Origin: Candidatus Parcubacteria bacterium
Lineage (GTDB): Bacteria > Patescibacteriota > Patescibacteriia > Patescibacteriales > UBA12075
DNA length: 10,833 nucleotides
Direction of reading: 5' to 3'
NCBI GenBank assembly: GCA_023142215.1
Contig: JAGLJW010000034.1
Location: forward strand, 1 to 10,833
This document shows positions 1-6,897 of the stretch, in pieces. The position numbers and the translations under genes are program-made. The notes beneath the pieces are model-generated. The model worked only from the letters and a program-made list of their open reading frames with translations. It was not told the origin of the DNA and searched no databases. Within the stretch, counting starts at the first letter, position 1. Each line of letters starts with the position of its first letter.

Positions 1-11
1 AACAAAAAAAT

Positions 12-1061
12 ATGCAATTTCTTGAAAAATACAATTTAACACCAATTAAAATCGTTAAAAGTTTAGGCTTGATCTTATTGGTAATTATAGTTTTGTCTTT
101 TGCTTTTGGATTCATCAACAGAACATTACACTCAGTTTCCAATCCTAGTCGTCAATACTCATCAGGTTTTGGTAGTGGAATGACAGAAGGTTTTAGTAAT
201 GTATCAGGAATGGCAATGAATAAAGGCATGACTAATAGCATTCTTTCTTCTAAAGGTATTATGCCATCATCAATTCGGAATATGGCATCATCAAACAACG
301 ACTACACTCCAGGAGTAGATGCTGAAGATTTTGAGATTACTGAATATAGGGCAATGATTAAAACCAGAAATCTTGAGCAATCATGTAATTCTATCGCATC
401 TTTGAAGTCTAAGGATTATGTTATTTTTGAAAGTTCCAATAGCGGAGATAATAATTGTAATTTTAGATTCAAAGTTGAAAAAGATAAAACAGAAGAAGTG
501 CTAGCAGTCATTGAATCTTTAAATCCACGAGAAATAAATGAAAGTATAGAAACTATTAAAAAGCAAATTGATGATTTTACCAGCGAAGAAGAAATACTAA
601 AAAGGAAATTACGAACAATGGACAATACTTTGTCTAGCGCTATTATTGCCTATAATGAAATTTCCAAATTAGCTACACAAACCAGAGATGCTGGGAGTTT
701 AGCTAATATTATTGAAAGCAAAATTAAAATAATTGAAAGACTATCTCAAGAAAAAATTAACACTAGTGCTAAACTTGAAAGAATCAGTCGCTTAAAAGCT
801 GAAAGACTAGATAGACTTGAGTATACATATTTCAATATTAATATTTACGAAAATAAATATATTGACATAGACAGATTAAAAGATTCTTGGAACAATTCAA
901 TCAAATCTTTCGTATTTAATATGAACAAAGTTTTACAAGACTTAAGTATCGGTTTAATAACATTAGCTGCTTATACTTTTCAATATTTGCTTTATTTATT
1001 AATAATGCTTGTTGTTGGAAAATATGTTTGGAAATTATTTAAAAAAATTTGGAATAACTAG
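12..1061 (+). CDS. DUF4349-family two-TM membrane protein
   Basis: The 349-residue protein has a hydrophobic segment at about residues 14-36, a Gly/Ser/Met-rich linker (about 40-100), a DUF4349-like core starting near residue 103 (FEITEYRAMIKT), a long charged helical stretch likely to be coiled coil (about 165-265), and a second hydrophobic segment at about 313-338 followed by a basic tail. Two cysteines in the core, C125 and C149, could pair outside the cell. Known of the family: DUF4349 proteins are membrane-anchored and common in many bacteria including CPR; their function is not established. Inferred topology: both termini cytoplasmic, with the core and coiled coil outside. The start is the first ATG in the window, with only an A-rich leader and no SD visible. 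The gene may have further upstream context outside the window. Family call fairly firm, role unknown. Confidence 0.75.
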   Translation: MQFLEKYNLTPIKIVKSLGLILLVIIVLSFAFGFINRTLHSVSNPSRQYSSGFGSGMTEGFSNVSGMAMNKGMTNSILSSKGIMPSSIRNMASSNNDYTPGVDAEDFEITEYRAMIKTRNLEQSCNSIASLKSKDYVIFESSNSGDNNCNFRFKVEKDKTEEVLAVIESLNPREINESIETIKKQIDDFTSEEEILKRKLRTMDNTLSSAIIAYNEISKLATQTRDAGSLANIIESKIKIIERLSQEKINTSAKLERISRLKAERLDRLEYTYFNINIYENKYIDIDRLKDSWNNSIKSFVFNMNKVLQDLSIGLITLAAYTFQYLLYLLIMLVVGKYVWKLFKKIWNN

Positions 1062-1110
1062 TTTTCATTAGATAAAGAAAAACAATAAAAAGCATAATAG
1101 TTGAATTGTA

Positions 1111-1148
1111 ACTGGGGGTCAAGTCTTCAATTAAGACCTGTCCCCAGT
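1111..1148. repeat. REP-like imperfect palindrome
   Basis: An ACTGGGG arm (1111-1117) pairs with CCCCAGT (1142-1148), and an inner AGTCTT (1122-1127) pairs with AAGACC/T around 1133-1139, giving a stem-loop with a small asymmetric bulge and a short loop. It is strikingly GC-rich against its AT-rich surroundings. From memory, the GGGGTCAGGTCTT / AAGACCTGACCCC type of motif recurs beside Y1 (REP-associated tyrosine) transposases and as dispersed REP elements in many genomes; I could not search to confirm. There is no U-tract after the stem, so it is not a typical intrinsic terminator. It sits alone between two membrane-protein genes with no transposase in the window. Confidence 0.6.
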
Positions 1149-1163
1149 ATTGAATAAAAATTT

Positions 1164-2714
1164 ATGCAAAATCAAACTCAAGACTCAAATCAAAATCCGA
1201 ATTTAGAACAAAATCAAATTGAAAAGCAATCTTTTGGAAAGAAACCTTTTCTTTCTGGTGTTACCAAAATATTGTTAGCGGTTTTATTATTTACGGTATT
1301 AATAGTGATTGTCATCAGTAGCTGGTATTTTATTAATGTACAACATAAAAACGTTACAAATAATCAAGTAACGAAACCAATTAATCAAGAAATTGAAAAT
1401 TGTGCAAAAATAGGAGAATCAATTGGAACATGTGTTGGTTGTATTGAAAAATGTTGTCAAGGATTAAAAGCAATGGCTGATGTTAAATATAATAAATATA
1501 ATGGCGAGTGTGCTAATCTGCCAGCACCAAGAAAAGGCGGAATATGTAGTAATTGTGGTAATGGAATTTGTGATAACAAAAATAACGAAGATGAATGTAA
1601 TTGTCCTGAAGATTGTGGGGAAATAAAAATTCCTGATCAAGCAATTTATAAAAGTAAAAAATTAGGAATAATGTTTAAATACCCAGCTTGGTGGAAAGAT
1701 TTACCAAAGGATACTATTATAGAGAAAAATAATACAATAAAATCCACTGTGGAAGGAGGTACTATGATTGTATTTGAAAAGTCAAAAAATGAAACAATAG
1801 AAGATGCAATTAAAAGAATAATCGGAAGAGAAGGTAGTAATTTAAGCGACTGCAAAATATTAGTTTCTAAACAAGATGTGCAAAAAGAAAATAGTGATAT
1901 TATCGTAAGCATTTTATTACAGAAAGATTATGAGCCAAGCGACAATGAAATTATAGCAAAAATAAGTAATGTTGACTCATTAAAAGATTTAGATGTTATT
2001 TGCAAAACAACACCTGAATGTACATGGGCTAAGCAAATTCTGACAGAAGAAAAAACTAAAACAAAATGTTCACAGTATGCTAAATGTTTTGGCTATAAAT
2101 GTATAAGTAGTTTTATTTATCAGCCGGATAATTCTAGAGAAAAGTTTATTTATCTTCAATCGATGGCAGCCACACCACATTTTTGGGAATGGAATTCAAT
2201 TGAAATTCTAAAAGATGAATCTGGCACGTCTAATTTATTGTCCAGTACTTCAGTAACAAATAATTGGCAAACTTATCAAAATGAAAAGCTTGAGTTTAAG
2301 ATACAATATCCGAAATATTATTTTGAAGATAAGTATGATTTAGAAAATATGACAGATTTGGACTATAAAAGAATACATTTTTTTAGAGATATGAGTGATG
2401 ATACGTTAAATGATTTTAAAAAACATTATATTACTTCTCTCTGCGAGGACGGTACACATTCTGGCACAATAAATATTAAATCATATAGTGAAAATGAGTT
2501 AAAAAATTGGTATAAAATTGATTCATTTGATAATCTTAAACTTAAAAAATACGGTAATTTTAAAGTATATATATTAGAAATTGGAGATGTTGAACTCTAT
2601 TATATAATTCCACATGATAATATAGACAATTTATACTTTACATTTAATATTCCTGCGTTTTTACAAAATGATTTTGAAAATAAGTGGTTAAACACTTTTA
2701 AGTTTACAAACTAG
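1164..2714 (+). CDS. Membrane-anchored Cys-rich surface protein
   Basis: The 516-residue protein has an Asn/Gln-rich cytoplasmic N-terminus (1-33), one transmembrane segment (about 35-57) and a large presumed extracellular part. Residues 80-151 hold twelve cysteines (C80, C90, C93, C97, C98, C116, C128, C131, C136, C145, C147, C151), including a CGNG motif at 131 and a CPEDC motif ending at 151. This CGNGxC...CPxDC pattern is familiar from secreted proteins of CPR bacteria and archaea and is probably disulfide-bonded. Two copies of a PsbP/lipoprotein-like fold follow, each opening with an aromatic YP motif: FKYPAWW at 161-167 and IQYPKYY near 380. The second ends with a hydrophobic strand pattern at the C-terminus. 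No catalytic motif was seen; an adhesive or ligand-binding role is a guess. The start is an ATG with an AT-rich leader and no SD. Confidence 0.65.
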   Translation: MQNQTQDSNQNPNLEQNQIEKQSFGKKPFLSGVTKILLAVLLFTVLIVIVISSWYFINVQHKNVTNNQVTKPINQEIENCAKIGESIGTCVGCIEKCCQGLKAMADVKYNKYNGECANLPAPRKGGICSNCGNGICDNKNNEDECNCPEDCGEIKIPDQAIYKSKKLGIMFKYPAWWKDLPKDTIIEKNNTIKSTVEGGTMIVFEKSKNETIEDAIKRIIGREGSNLSDCKILVSKQDVQKENSDIIVSILLQKDYEPSDNEIIAKISNVDSLKDLDVICKTTPECTWAKQILTEEKTKTKCSQYAKCFGYKCISSFIYQPDNSREKFIYLQSMAATPHFWEWNSIEILKDESGTSNLLSSTSVTNNWQTYQNEKLEFKIQYPKYYFEDKYDLENMTDLDYKRIHFFRDMSDDTLNDFKKHYITSLCEDGTHSGTINIKSYSENELKNWYKIDSFDNLKLKKYGNFKVYILEIGDVELYYIIPHDNIDNLYFTFNIPAFLQNDFENKWLNTFKFTN

Positions 2715-2759
2715 CAAACTAAAGTGATCATAAAATAGGAATATAACATAAATTAAAAT

Positions 2760-3965
2760 ATGAAAAATAATCTTGAAACAATTAATCAAGGAGCTGATAG
2801 GAGGAGGAAAAAAGCTGAAGGTAAAAATGAATTAAGTGTTTCTCATTGGAAAGGGGAATTACACTCTCACACAAAAACTGACTTTAGCAAACCTGAATTG
2901 CCAGATGATATTGTTGAACATCGAAAAGGGAGTAATTGTGGTAGTATACCGCTTGAGGCACTATTGAGTTACCATAATCAGGAAATGAAAAATGAATTTA
3001 TTGCTATCACGGAGCATTCTCGTGATGGAAATACAGATAAAGCAATAAGTGGAATGACAGATTGGTTTATGGGAATGTATTTGAGTAATAAGGATTGGCT
3101 TTGGAAAAATTTTTCAAAAGGTAAAGACAGTTTATCTAAAGCTGATTTGGATGAGCTAAAAAAAATTGCAATTGAAAAAGCTAAAGAAGTTGCTGAATAT
3201 GGAGACGAGAGAATTCAAGAAATATTAGATGATATTGATACACTTTCAAGTTCTTCTGGGTTAAAAGTTTTTAAAGGCATAGAGACAAGTCTAATGCCTG
3301 ATGGAAGTTTAAATACAGAAATGATAAAGAAAGGAAAATTTGATATGGTAAATTGTGCTATTCATTCTGATATTGATAAAGAAAAGTTTTATCCAATAAT
3401 AAATGACCCTGAAAAATATTCAGAACTTATTCTAAAAGGAGTTGAAAATAAAAAAGTAAACATTTTATCTCACATAGGCAACGATCTCAATGAAGATGTT
3501 ATTGAAAAATTAAAATGGAAAGAGTTTGCCGAAAAGGCAATAAAAAATAAAGTGGCAATTGAGATTAATTTAAAAAAATTGATTACATTTATATATGAAG
3601 AGATATTGGATTATGATAAATATCCAAAAGACAGTGTAGACTACAGAAAGATACTACAATCAAAACTTGATGAATTAATACCTATAATAAGCTCTGATAA
3701 CATTCGCAATCAACTAAAACCTTATTTTTCTCAAGGTTTAAAAATAGCTATTAACACCGATGAGCATGAAAATAAATTTATTAATTCAACCACCGACAAA
3801 AATGGCACAGATTTCAGTTTTAAACCTAGAGATTTAAGATATTGGCGAGCAATCAAAATAGTAGAAAAATATTTTAATGATATATTTTCTGAGTTAGGAA
3901 TTGAGAAAAAGAATATTATAAATACTTATTCCAAAGAAGAATTAGAAGAATTTTTCAAAAAATAG
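2760..3965 (+). CDS. PHP-domain metal-dependent phosphoesterase
   Basis: The 401-residue protein carries the ordered metal-binding motifs of the PHP superfamily: HSH at H35/H37, TEH at E85-H86, a GIE glutamate at E175, H202 in NCAIHSD, H238 in LSHIG, and D334-x-H336 in INTDEH. All expected metal ligands are present, so it should be active. PHP enzymes include histidinol phosphatase, PolX C-terminal nucleases and nucleotide phosphoesterases; the substrate cannot be chosen from sequence. It is longer than a minimal PHP domain because of a mostly helical insertion at about residues 90-167 and another at about 275-325. No signal peptide or membrane segment is seen, so it is cytoplasmic. The N-terminus has an Arg/Lys cluster (14-18). 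It follows the preceding gene by 45 bases and may be co-transcribed with it. The start lacks an SD. Confidence 0.8.
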   Translation: MKNNLETINQGADRRRKKAEGKNELSVSHWKGELHSHTKTDFSKPELPDDIVEHRKGSNCGSIPLEALLSYHNQEMKNEFIAITEHSRDGNTDKAISGMTDWFMGMYLSNKDWLWKNFSKGKDSLSKADLDELKKIAIEKAKEVAEYGDERIQEILDDIDTLSSSSGLKVFKGIETSLMPDGSLNTEMIKKGKFDMVNCAIHSDIDKEKFYPIINDPEKYSELILKGVENKKVNILSHIGNDLNEDVIEKLKWKEFAEKAIKNKVAIEINLKKLITFIYEEILDYDKYPKDSVDYRKILQSKLDELIPIISSDNIRNQLKPYFSQGLKIAINTDEHENKFINSTTDKNGTDFSFKPRDLRYWRAIKIVEKYFNDIFSELGIEKKNIINTYSKEELEEFFKK

Positions 3966-4062
3966 CTGTTGTAATATTTGAAATTGAAGTTGGAAGAAAT
4001 AAAATAATATTCCATGTAATAAACAACAAAAAAACATCACATTATGTATTATATCTTCTACG

Positions 4063-4111
4063 AAAGGTTTTTTCTATTTTTGTGGGTTTTTTGTTGGACA
4101 CTAGTAAGTTT
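4063..4111 (+). repeat. Upstream boxes shared with 7083-7133
   Basis: AAAGG followed by a T-run, then ATTTTT-x-TGG, then TAGTAA-x-TTT, stands just upstream of a -35 hexamer. The same order of blocks occurs at 7083-7133 upstream of another promoter. TAGTAA begins exactly 22 bases before TTGAC in both places. The stretch between TGG and TAGTAA is not alike. The role is unknown: it could be an upstream promoter element, a regulator site or old duplicated sequence. Confidence 0.4.
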
Positions 4112-4123
4112 TTCGTTGTATAC

Positions 4124-4152
4124 TTGACAATGTTGTAAAAATATACTATCCT
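4124..4152 (+). promoter_or_regulatory. Promoter for 90-residue gene
   Basis: TTGACA (4124-4129) and TATCCT (4147-4152) are separated by 17 bases, a good sigma-70-type arrangement. Transcription would start near 4159, leaving a leader of about 60 bases before the ATG at 4222. A TATACT at 4142-4147 is closer to consensus but only 12 bases from the -35, so it is less likely. Confidence 0.6.
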
Positions 4153-4208
4153 GTTATAAATATCTTAACAATAGTTATTTGATCTTTTTATTAATTCTTT
4201 TCCAATGG

Positions 4209-4214
4209 AAGGAG
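4209..4214 (+). promoter_or_regulatory. Strong Shine-Dalgarno site
   Basis: AAGGAG ends 7 bases before the ATG at 4222 and fixes that start. It is notable because most genes in this window have no recognisable SD. Confidence 0.8.
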
Positions 4215-4221
4215 AAACAAA

Positions 4222-4494
4222 ATGACGGATAGAACAGAAATCACGGACTCTTGCGGACTGGCTATTTTTACATTAATGGCACATATTAAAGAAACATTAC
4301 ATCAAGAAGTTAGACCTGCCGGCATTAAAGTTGAACTCACAAATTATGGTAATTTACCAATATTTGTTCAAATGTCCGGAAAAGTTGAAGTTGTTAAAAC
4401 TCAAAAAAAGTATGGGTTCATGTCTATCATCCACTTAAACAAAAATTCTGCTGGCAACTGGATAACATCATTCGTTAATGCTCAGATTACATAA
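4222..4494 (+). CDS. Unrecognised 90-residue protein
   Basis: I do not recognise this family. The 90-residue product has no signal peptide or membrane segment. The first 35 residues look helical (a GLAIFTLMAHIKETLH stretch) and the rest looks like alternating beta strands with Gly/Asn turns (VELTNYG, IFVQMSG, YGFMSIIHLN), so a small cytoplasmic alpha/beta protein is likely. There is one cysteine, C11, and no obvious catalytic motif. The gene is a complete single-gene unit with its own promoter (4124-4152), strong SD and intrinsic terminator (4537-4573). Hand counts give about one third G+C, above the roughly one quarter in neighbouring mutM. Good translation signals and the terminator make a real, possibly highly expressed gene likely; the composition and SD may mean it was acquired. 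Confidence 0.75.
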   Translation: MTDRTEITDSCGLAIFTLMAHIKETLHQEVRPAGIKVELTNYGNLPIFVQMSGKVEVVKTQKKYGFMSIIHLNKNSAGNWITSFVNAQIT

Positions 4495-4536
4495 ATGAAA
4501 AGATTTAAAAAATTTAGCTAAATTGATTAGCTGAAT

Positions 4537-4573
4537 AAACGGTAGCATTTTAAAAAATTTGCTACCGTTTTTA
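4537..4573 (+). terminator. Intrinsic terminator after 90-residue gene
   Basis: An 11-bp perfect stem, AAACGGTAGCA (4537-4547) with TGCTACCGTTT (4560-4570), has a 12-base AT loop and a T-run (4568-4572). A small AGCTAA/TTAGCT hairpin (4516-4532) precedes it. Confidence 0.85.
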
Positions 4574-4625
4574 TAATACTGAATATATATTTAAGAATTG
4601 TTGTTAAATTAAAAATTTAAAAAAA

Positions 4626-4654
4626 TTGCAAATAAGCTGAAATATAGATAGAAT
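4626..4654 (+). promoter_or_regulatory. Candidate mutM promoter
   Basis: TTGCAA (4626-4631) and TAGAAT (4649-4654) are 17 bases apart. The start point would be near 4661, giving a leader of about 48 bases. It fits a separate transcription unit after the terminator at 4573, but single mismatches in both hexamers and high AT content keep this tentative. Confidence 0.4.
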
Positions 4655-4708
4655 AAGTATATAGCAGAAAAACCAAACATACTAAATAAGCAATAAAAGT
4701 TTTGTAAT

Positions 4709-5602
4709 ATGCCAGAACTTCCAGAGGTTGAAACAATAAAAAATGATTTAGCTCAAGCAATTTTAAATAAAAAAATTGTTAGCGTTAAAGTGAACAAAAA
4801 AAATATTTTACGAAAATCTGTGAGATATTTTAAAAATAAATTAATTGGTAATAAATTTATTAAAATTAATCGTCGAGGTAAATTGATGTATTTTAGTTTA
4901 AGGAAAGATGATTTGTTTTTATTAGCTCACTTAAAAATGACAGGGCAATTTATATATTGTAATAAAGATAAATTTATTGTTGGTGGTCATGCTAATTCCA
5001 AAAAAGAAGAAGAGCAAATTTTGCATGGGCAAGTAGCTGATTTTTGTCAGGTTGGAAAATATACACGAGTGATTTTTGAATTTTCAGATAAATCAAAATT
5101 ATTTTTTAATGATTTGCGTTTATTTGCTTATCTTGATTTAGTAAATAAAAAAAGTCTTGATGAAATTTTAGATAAATTCGGCATTGAACCATTAACAGCA
5201 AATTTCAAATTTAAGGATTTTTTTAATATTTTGCAAAATAGAAAAACAAGCATCAAGGCAGTTCTTCTTAATCAACAATTAATTGCTGATATTGGAAATA
5301 TCTACGCTGACGAAACTTTATTTATGGCTGGAATTTTACCAAATAGACCAGCAAACAAAGTAAGCTCCAAAGAAGCCAGAAAACTATTTTTGGCAATTGA
5401 GGGAATTTTAAAAAAAGCAATAAAATATCGGGGCACAACTTTTAGTGATTATGTTGATAGTAAAGGCAAAAAGGGAAGTTTCGTTAAATTGCTTAAAGTT
5501 TATGGACGACAAGGACAAAAATGTTTAAAGTGTAAAAATATTATTGAAAAAACTAAAACAGCTAACAGAGGAACACATTTTTGCTCAAGTTGCCAAAAAT
5601 AA
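4709..5602 (+). CDS. mutM: Formamidopyrimidine-DNA glycosylase (Fpg/MutM)
   Basis: This base-excision repair enzyme removes 8-oxoguanine and ring-opened purines and nicks the abasic site. The 297-residue protein begins MPELPEVETI, supplying the catalytic Pro2 (after Met removal) and Glu3. Lys58 sits in RRGKLMYF, Met77 in HLKMTGQ, and the helix-two-turn-helix region spans about 177-199 with the GN motif (DIGNIYADE). The C-terminal zinc finger has C272, C275, C292 and C295, with the conserved Arg in NRGTHFC. All key parts are present, so it should be active. The loop between HLKMTGQ and YTRVIFEF (about 84-117) is longer than in E. coli or Geobacillus MutM and carries two His and one Cys; I believe such enlarged loops are common in CPR MutM. 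The ATG is set by the conserved N-terminus and has no SD. Confidence 0.95.
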   Translation: MPELPEVETIKNDLAQAILNKKIVSVKVNKKNILRKSVRYFKNKLIGNKFIKINRRGKLMYFSLRKDDLFLLAHLKMTGQFIYCNKDKFIVGGHANSKKEEEQILHGQVADFCQVGKYTRVIFEFSDKSKLFFNDLRLFAYLDLVNKKSLDEILDKFGIEPLTANFKFKDFFNILQNRKTSIKAVLLNQQLIADIGNIYADETLFMAGILPNRPANKVSSKEARKLFLAIEGILKKAIKYRGTTFSDYVDSKGKKGSFVKLLKVYGRQGQKCLKCKNIIEKTKTANRGTHFCSSCQK

Positions 5603-5684
5603 TTTTTATTATGTTAAGCTAATAAAATTATTAACTACATTTCACAACTTGATAAATATTAAAACTTTATAAAATTATCAAATA

Positions 5685-5716
5685 TTGACAAACTTTATAA
5701 AGTTTCAAAACATAAT
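5685..5716 (+). promoter_or_regulatory. Candidate promoter with palindromic operator
   Basis: TTGACA (5685-5690) is followed by a perfect 16-bp palindrome, AAACTTTATAAAGTTT (5690-5705), and a CATAAT -10-like hexamer (5711-5716), a 20-base spacer. A long spacer filled by a palindrome is the layout of MerR-type activated promoters, though a simple repressor operator is equally possible. The same AAACTTTATAAA 12-mer occurs at 5662-5673, and a variant AACTTGATAAA at 5646-5656. Transcription would run into the inverted-repeat element and the 57-codon ORF. No regulator gene is adjacent. Confidence 0.35.
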
Positions 5717-5726
5717 TAAATTAATT

Positions 5727-5884
5727 ATTAACCAACTGGACAATTCCATTCTTTTATTTATCTAAAATTTAGAGCGAAACGAAATAAAAAAAGTGATTAA
5801 TATTGGGATATTCAGAACTTTTTTTATGAAGTTGTAGCCTAAATTTTTGGTAAAGAATGGAGTGGAATTGTCCAGTTGGTTAAT
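5727..5884 (+). mobile_element. MITE-like inverted-repeat element, copy 1
   Basis: This 158-bp element has perfect 22-base terminal inverted repeats (5727-5748 with 5863-5884; outer sequence ATTAACCAACTGG). The pairing continues imperfectly inward to about 45 bases per arm (TTCTTT and AAATTTAG blocks). The non-coding centre contains GAGCGAAACGAAAT. A second copy lies inverted at 8581-8743. The aligned 158 columns differ at five bases, plus one 5-base indel where copy 2 has an extra CCATT. Known: non-autonomous elements of this size with terminal inverted repeats are classed as MITEs. No target-site duplication can be fixed because the ends merge into AT-rich flanks (TTAA/TA). Alternatively it is a dispersed structured RNA or processing element. 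Confidence 0.75.
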
Positions 5885-5898
5885 AAATACAAAAAAAT

Positions 5899-6072
5899 AT
5901 GATAGAAAAAATTAACACCAGAATAGTGCAACCAATAAATTCACCAGAAAAAGAGTTAAATGAAGAAGATAAGGAAAAAAGGGAAGAAGATAGAAGAAGA
6001 AATGCAATGAAGTTAATGAAGAAAATGAAGACAAAAAAAGAAAGTGGAAATATAATTGATATTGAAGTTTAA
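5899..6072 (+). CDS. Small charged protein, 57 residues
   Basis: The ORF runs from ATG to TAA with no SD, starting 15 bases after the inverted-repeat element. The product starts MIEKINTRIV and has a strongly acidic/basic middle (EEDKEKREEDRRR), a Lys/Met-rich stretch (MKLMKKMKTKKE) and a hydrophobic end (NIIDIEV). No membrane segment is predicted; a single charged helix is likely. I do not recognise it. The A-rich leader and aatATG start match the neighbouring genes, and mlaA's own promoter begins 22 bases after its stop. It may be a real small gene, or a purine-rich stretch open by chance. Confidence 0.5.
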   Translation: MIEKINTRIVQPINSPEKELNEEDKEKREEDRRRNAMKLMKKMKTKKESGNIIDIEV

Positions 6073-6093
6073 TAGACAATATATATCATAAGA

Positions 6094-6121
6094 TTGACAA
6101 AATAAAAATTTTTGGTATTAT
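6094..6121 (+). promoter_or_regulatory. mlaA promoter
   Basis: TTGACA (6094-6099) and TATTAT (6116-6121) are separated by 16 bases. The predicted start near 6128 gives a leader of about 45 bases containing the SD at 6160-6165. A start near 6128 would also exclude the upstream in-frame ATG at 6125. Confidence 0.6.
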
Positions 6122-6159
6122 GTAATGCGTAATAGTTCATTAAATTTTAATCTCAAAAA

Positions 6160-6165
6160 AAGGAG
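6160..6165 (+). promoter_or_regulatory. Shine-Dalgarno deciding mlaA start
   Basis: AAGGAG ends 7 bases before the ATG at 6173. The in-frame ATG at 6125 has no SD and would put 16 polar residues ahead of a signal peptide, so 6173 is the likely start. Confidence 0.8.
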
Positions 6166-6172
6166 AGAAAGC

Positions 6173-6889
6173 ATGAAAAAAGTAATTTTGTTGATGTTAA
6201 TGTTTCTGTTGTTATGTTCAGTAAGTGTATTGGCTGATAATTCATCCTATCTTGATGATTCAAGCGATTATAATGAAGGGGAATTATCGGAAGTATTTGA
6301 TCCAGTTGAGCCAATAAATCGTTTCTTTTTCGGTTTTAATGATTTAATTCACAAAGTATTATTAAAACCAGTTTCAAAAGTATATGGCACAATTTTACCA
6401 GAAGATATTCGTCAGATTATTGATAATGCTTGGGTTAATCTAAAAGCACCTATTAGAATAGTCAACAACACTCTGCAAGGAGACATAGACGGAACAGGTA
6501 GAGAAATTGCACGATTTCTCATTAATTCCACAATAGGTGTAATCGGATTAGGCGATCCTGCTAAAACTGAATTTGGAATTGAAAAAAGTAATGAAGATTT
6601 TGGGCAAACACTTGCCTGGTGGGGTATTGGAAATGGTTTTTATTTAGTCTTACCAATAATTGGTCCAACAACATTACGAGATGGTATAGGTCTGGCTGGA
6701 GATGCTATTTTAAATCCTCATAATTATATTTATACTAATAAGATAGCATCAGTGCTGTATCTTGAAAATACAATTAATAACATATCATTAAATGATCCTT
6801 ATAGCGATATTGTTGAAGATACTTTTGATCCATATGTGGCTTTACGAGACGCTTATATACAATATAGAAATGGTCAAATTGAAAGATAA
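6173..6889 (+). CDS. mlaA: MlaA/VacJ-family protein
   Basis: The 238-residue product begins with a signal peptide (MKKVILLMLMFLLL...) likely cut after VLA at about residue 21. A Cys at 15 lacks a good lipobox (LLLC), so unlike E. coli MlaA it may not be a lipoprotein. Family motifs follow in order: DPVEPINR (43-50, matching the DPLEGFNR type), PVSKVYG, the APIRIVNN-LQGD segment, FLINSTIGVIGLGD, GQTLAWWGIGNGFYLVLPIIGPTTLRD (134-160) and a C-terminal DPYVALRDAY (219-228). Length is normal and all conserved blocks are present. In Gram-negative bacteria MlaA forms a ring channel in the inner leaflet of the outer membrane and removes misplaced phospholipids, passing them to MlaC and MlaFEDB. No other mla gene is in the window. 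It is a stand-alone unit with promoter, SD and terminator, and hand counts suggest higher G+C than mutM. Odd in an otherwise CPR-like gene set. Confidence 0.88.
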   Translation: MKKVILLMLMFLLLCSVSVLADNSSYLDDSSDYNEGELSEVFDPVEPINRFFFGFNDLIHKVLLKPVSKVYGTILPEDIRQIIDNAWVNLKAPIRIVNNTLQGDIDGTGREIARFLINSTIGVIGLGDPAKTEFGIEKSNEDFGQTLAWWGIGNGFYLVLPIIGPTTLRDGIGLAGDAILNPHNYIYTNKIASVLYLENTINNISLNDPYSDIVEDTFDPYVALRDAYIQYRNGQIER

Positions 6890-6897
6890 AGAAAAAC

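Noticed and set aside
2799..2812. GGAGGAGG run near the start of the PHP gene, as an SD for an internal start
   Set aside because: It is three AGG arginine codons in frame; the nearest downstream ATG (2827) is out of frame and stops after two codons.
4044..4127. 27-codon hydrophobic ORF (MYYIFYERFF...) over the promoter region
   Set aside because: It lies in a T-rich stretch that also holds the promoter and shared boxes, has no SD, and its hydrophobicity follows from the T content.
6125..6172. Longer mlaA start at 6125
   Set aside because: It has no SD, lies at the predicted transcription start, and would put a polar extension before the signal peptide; 6173 has a good SD.
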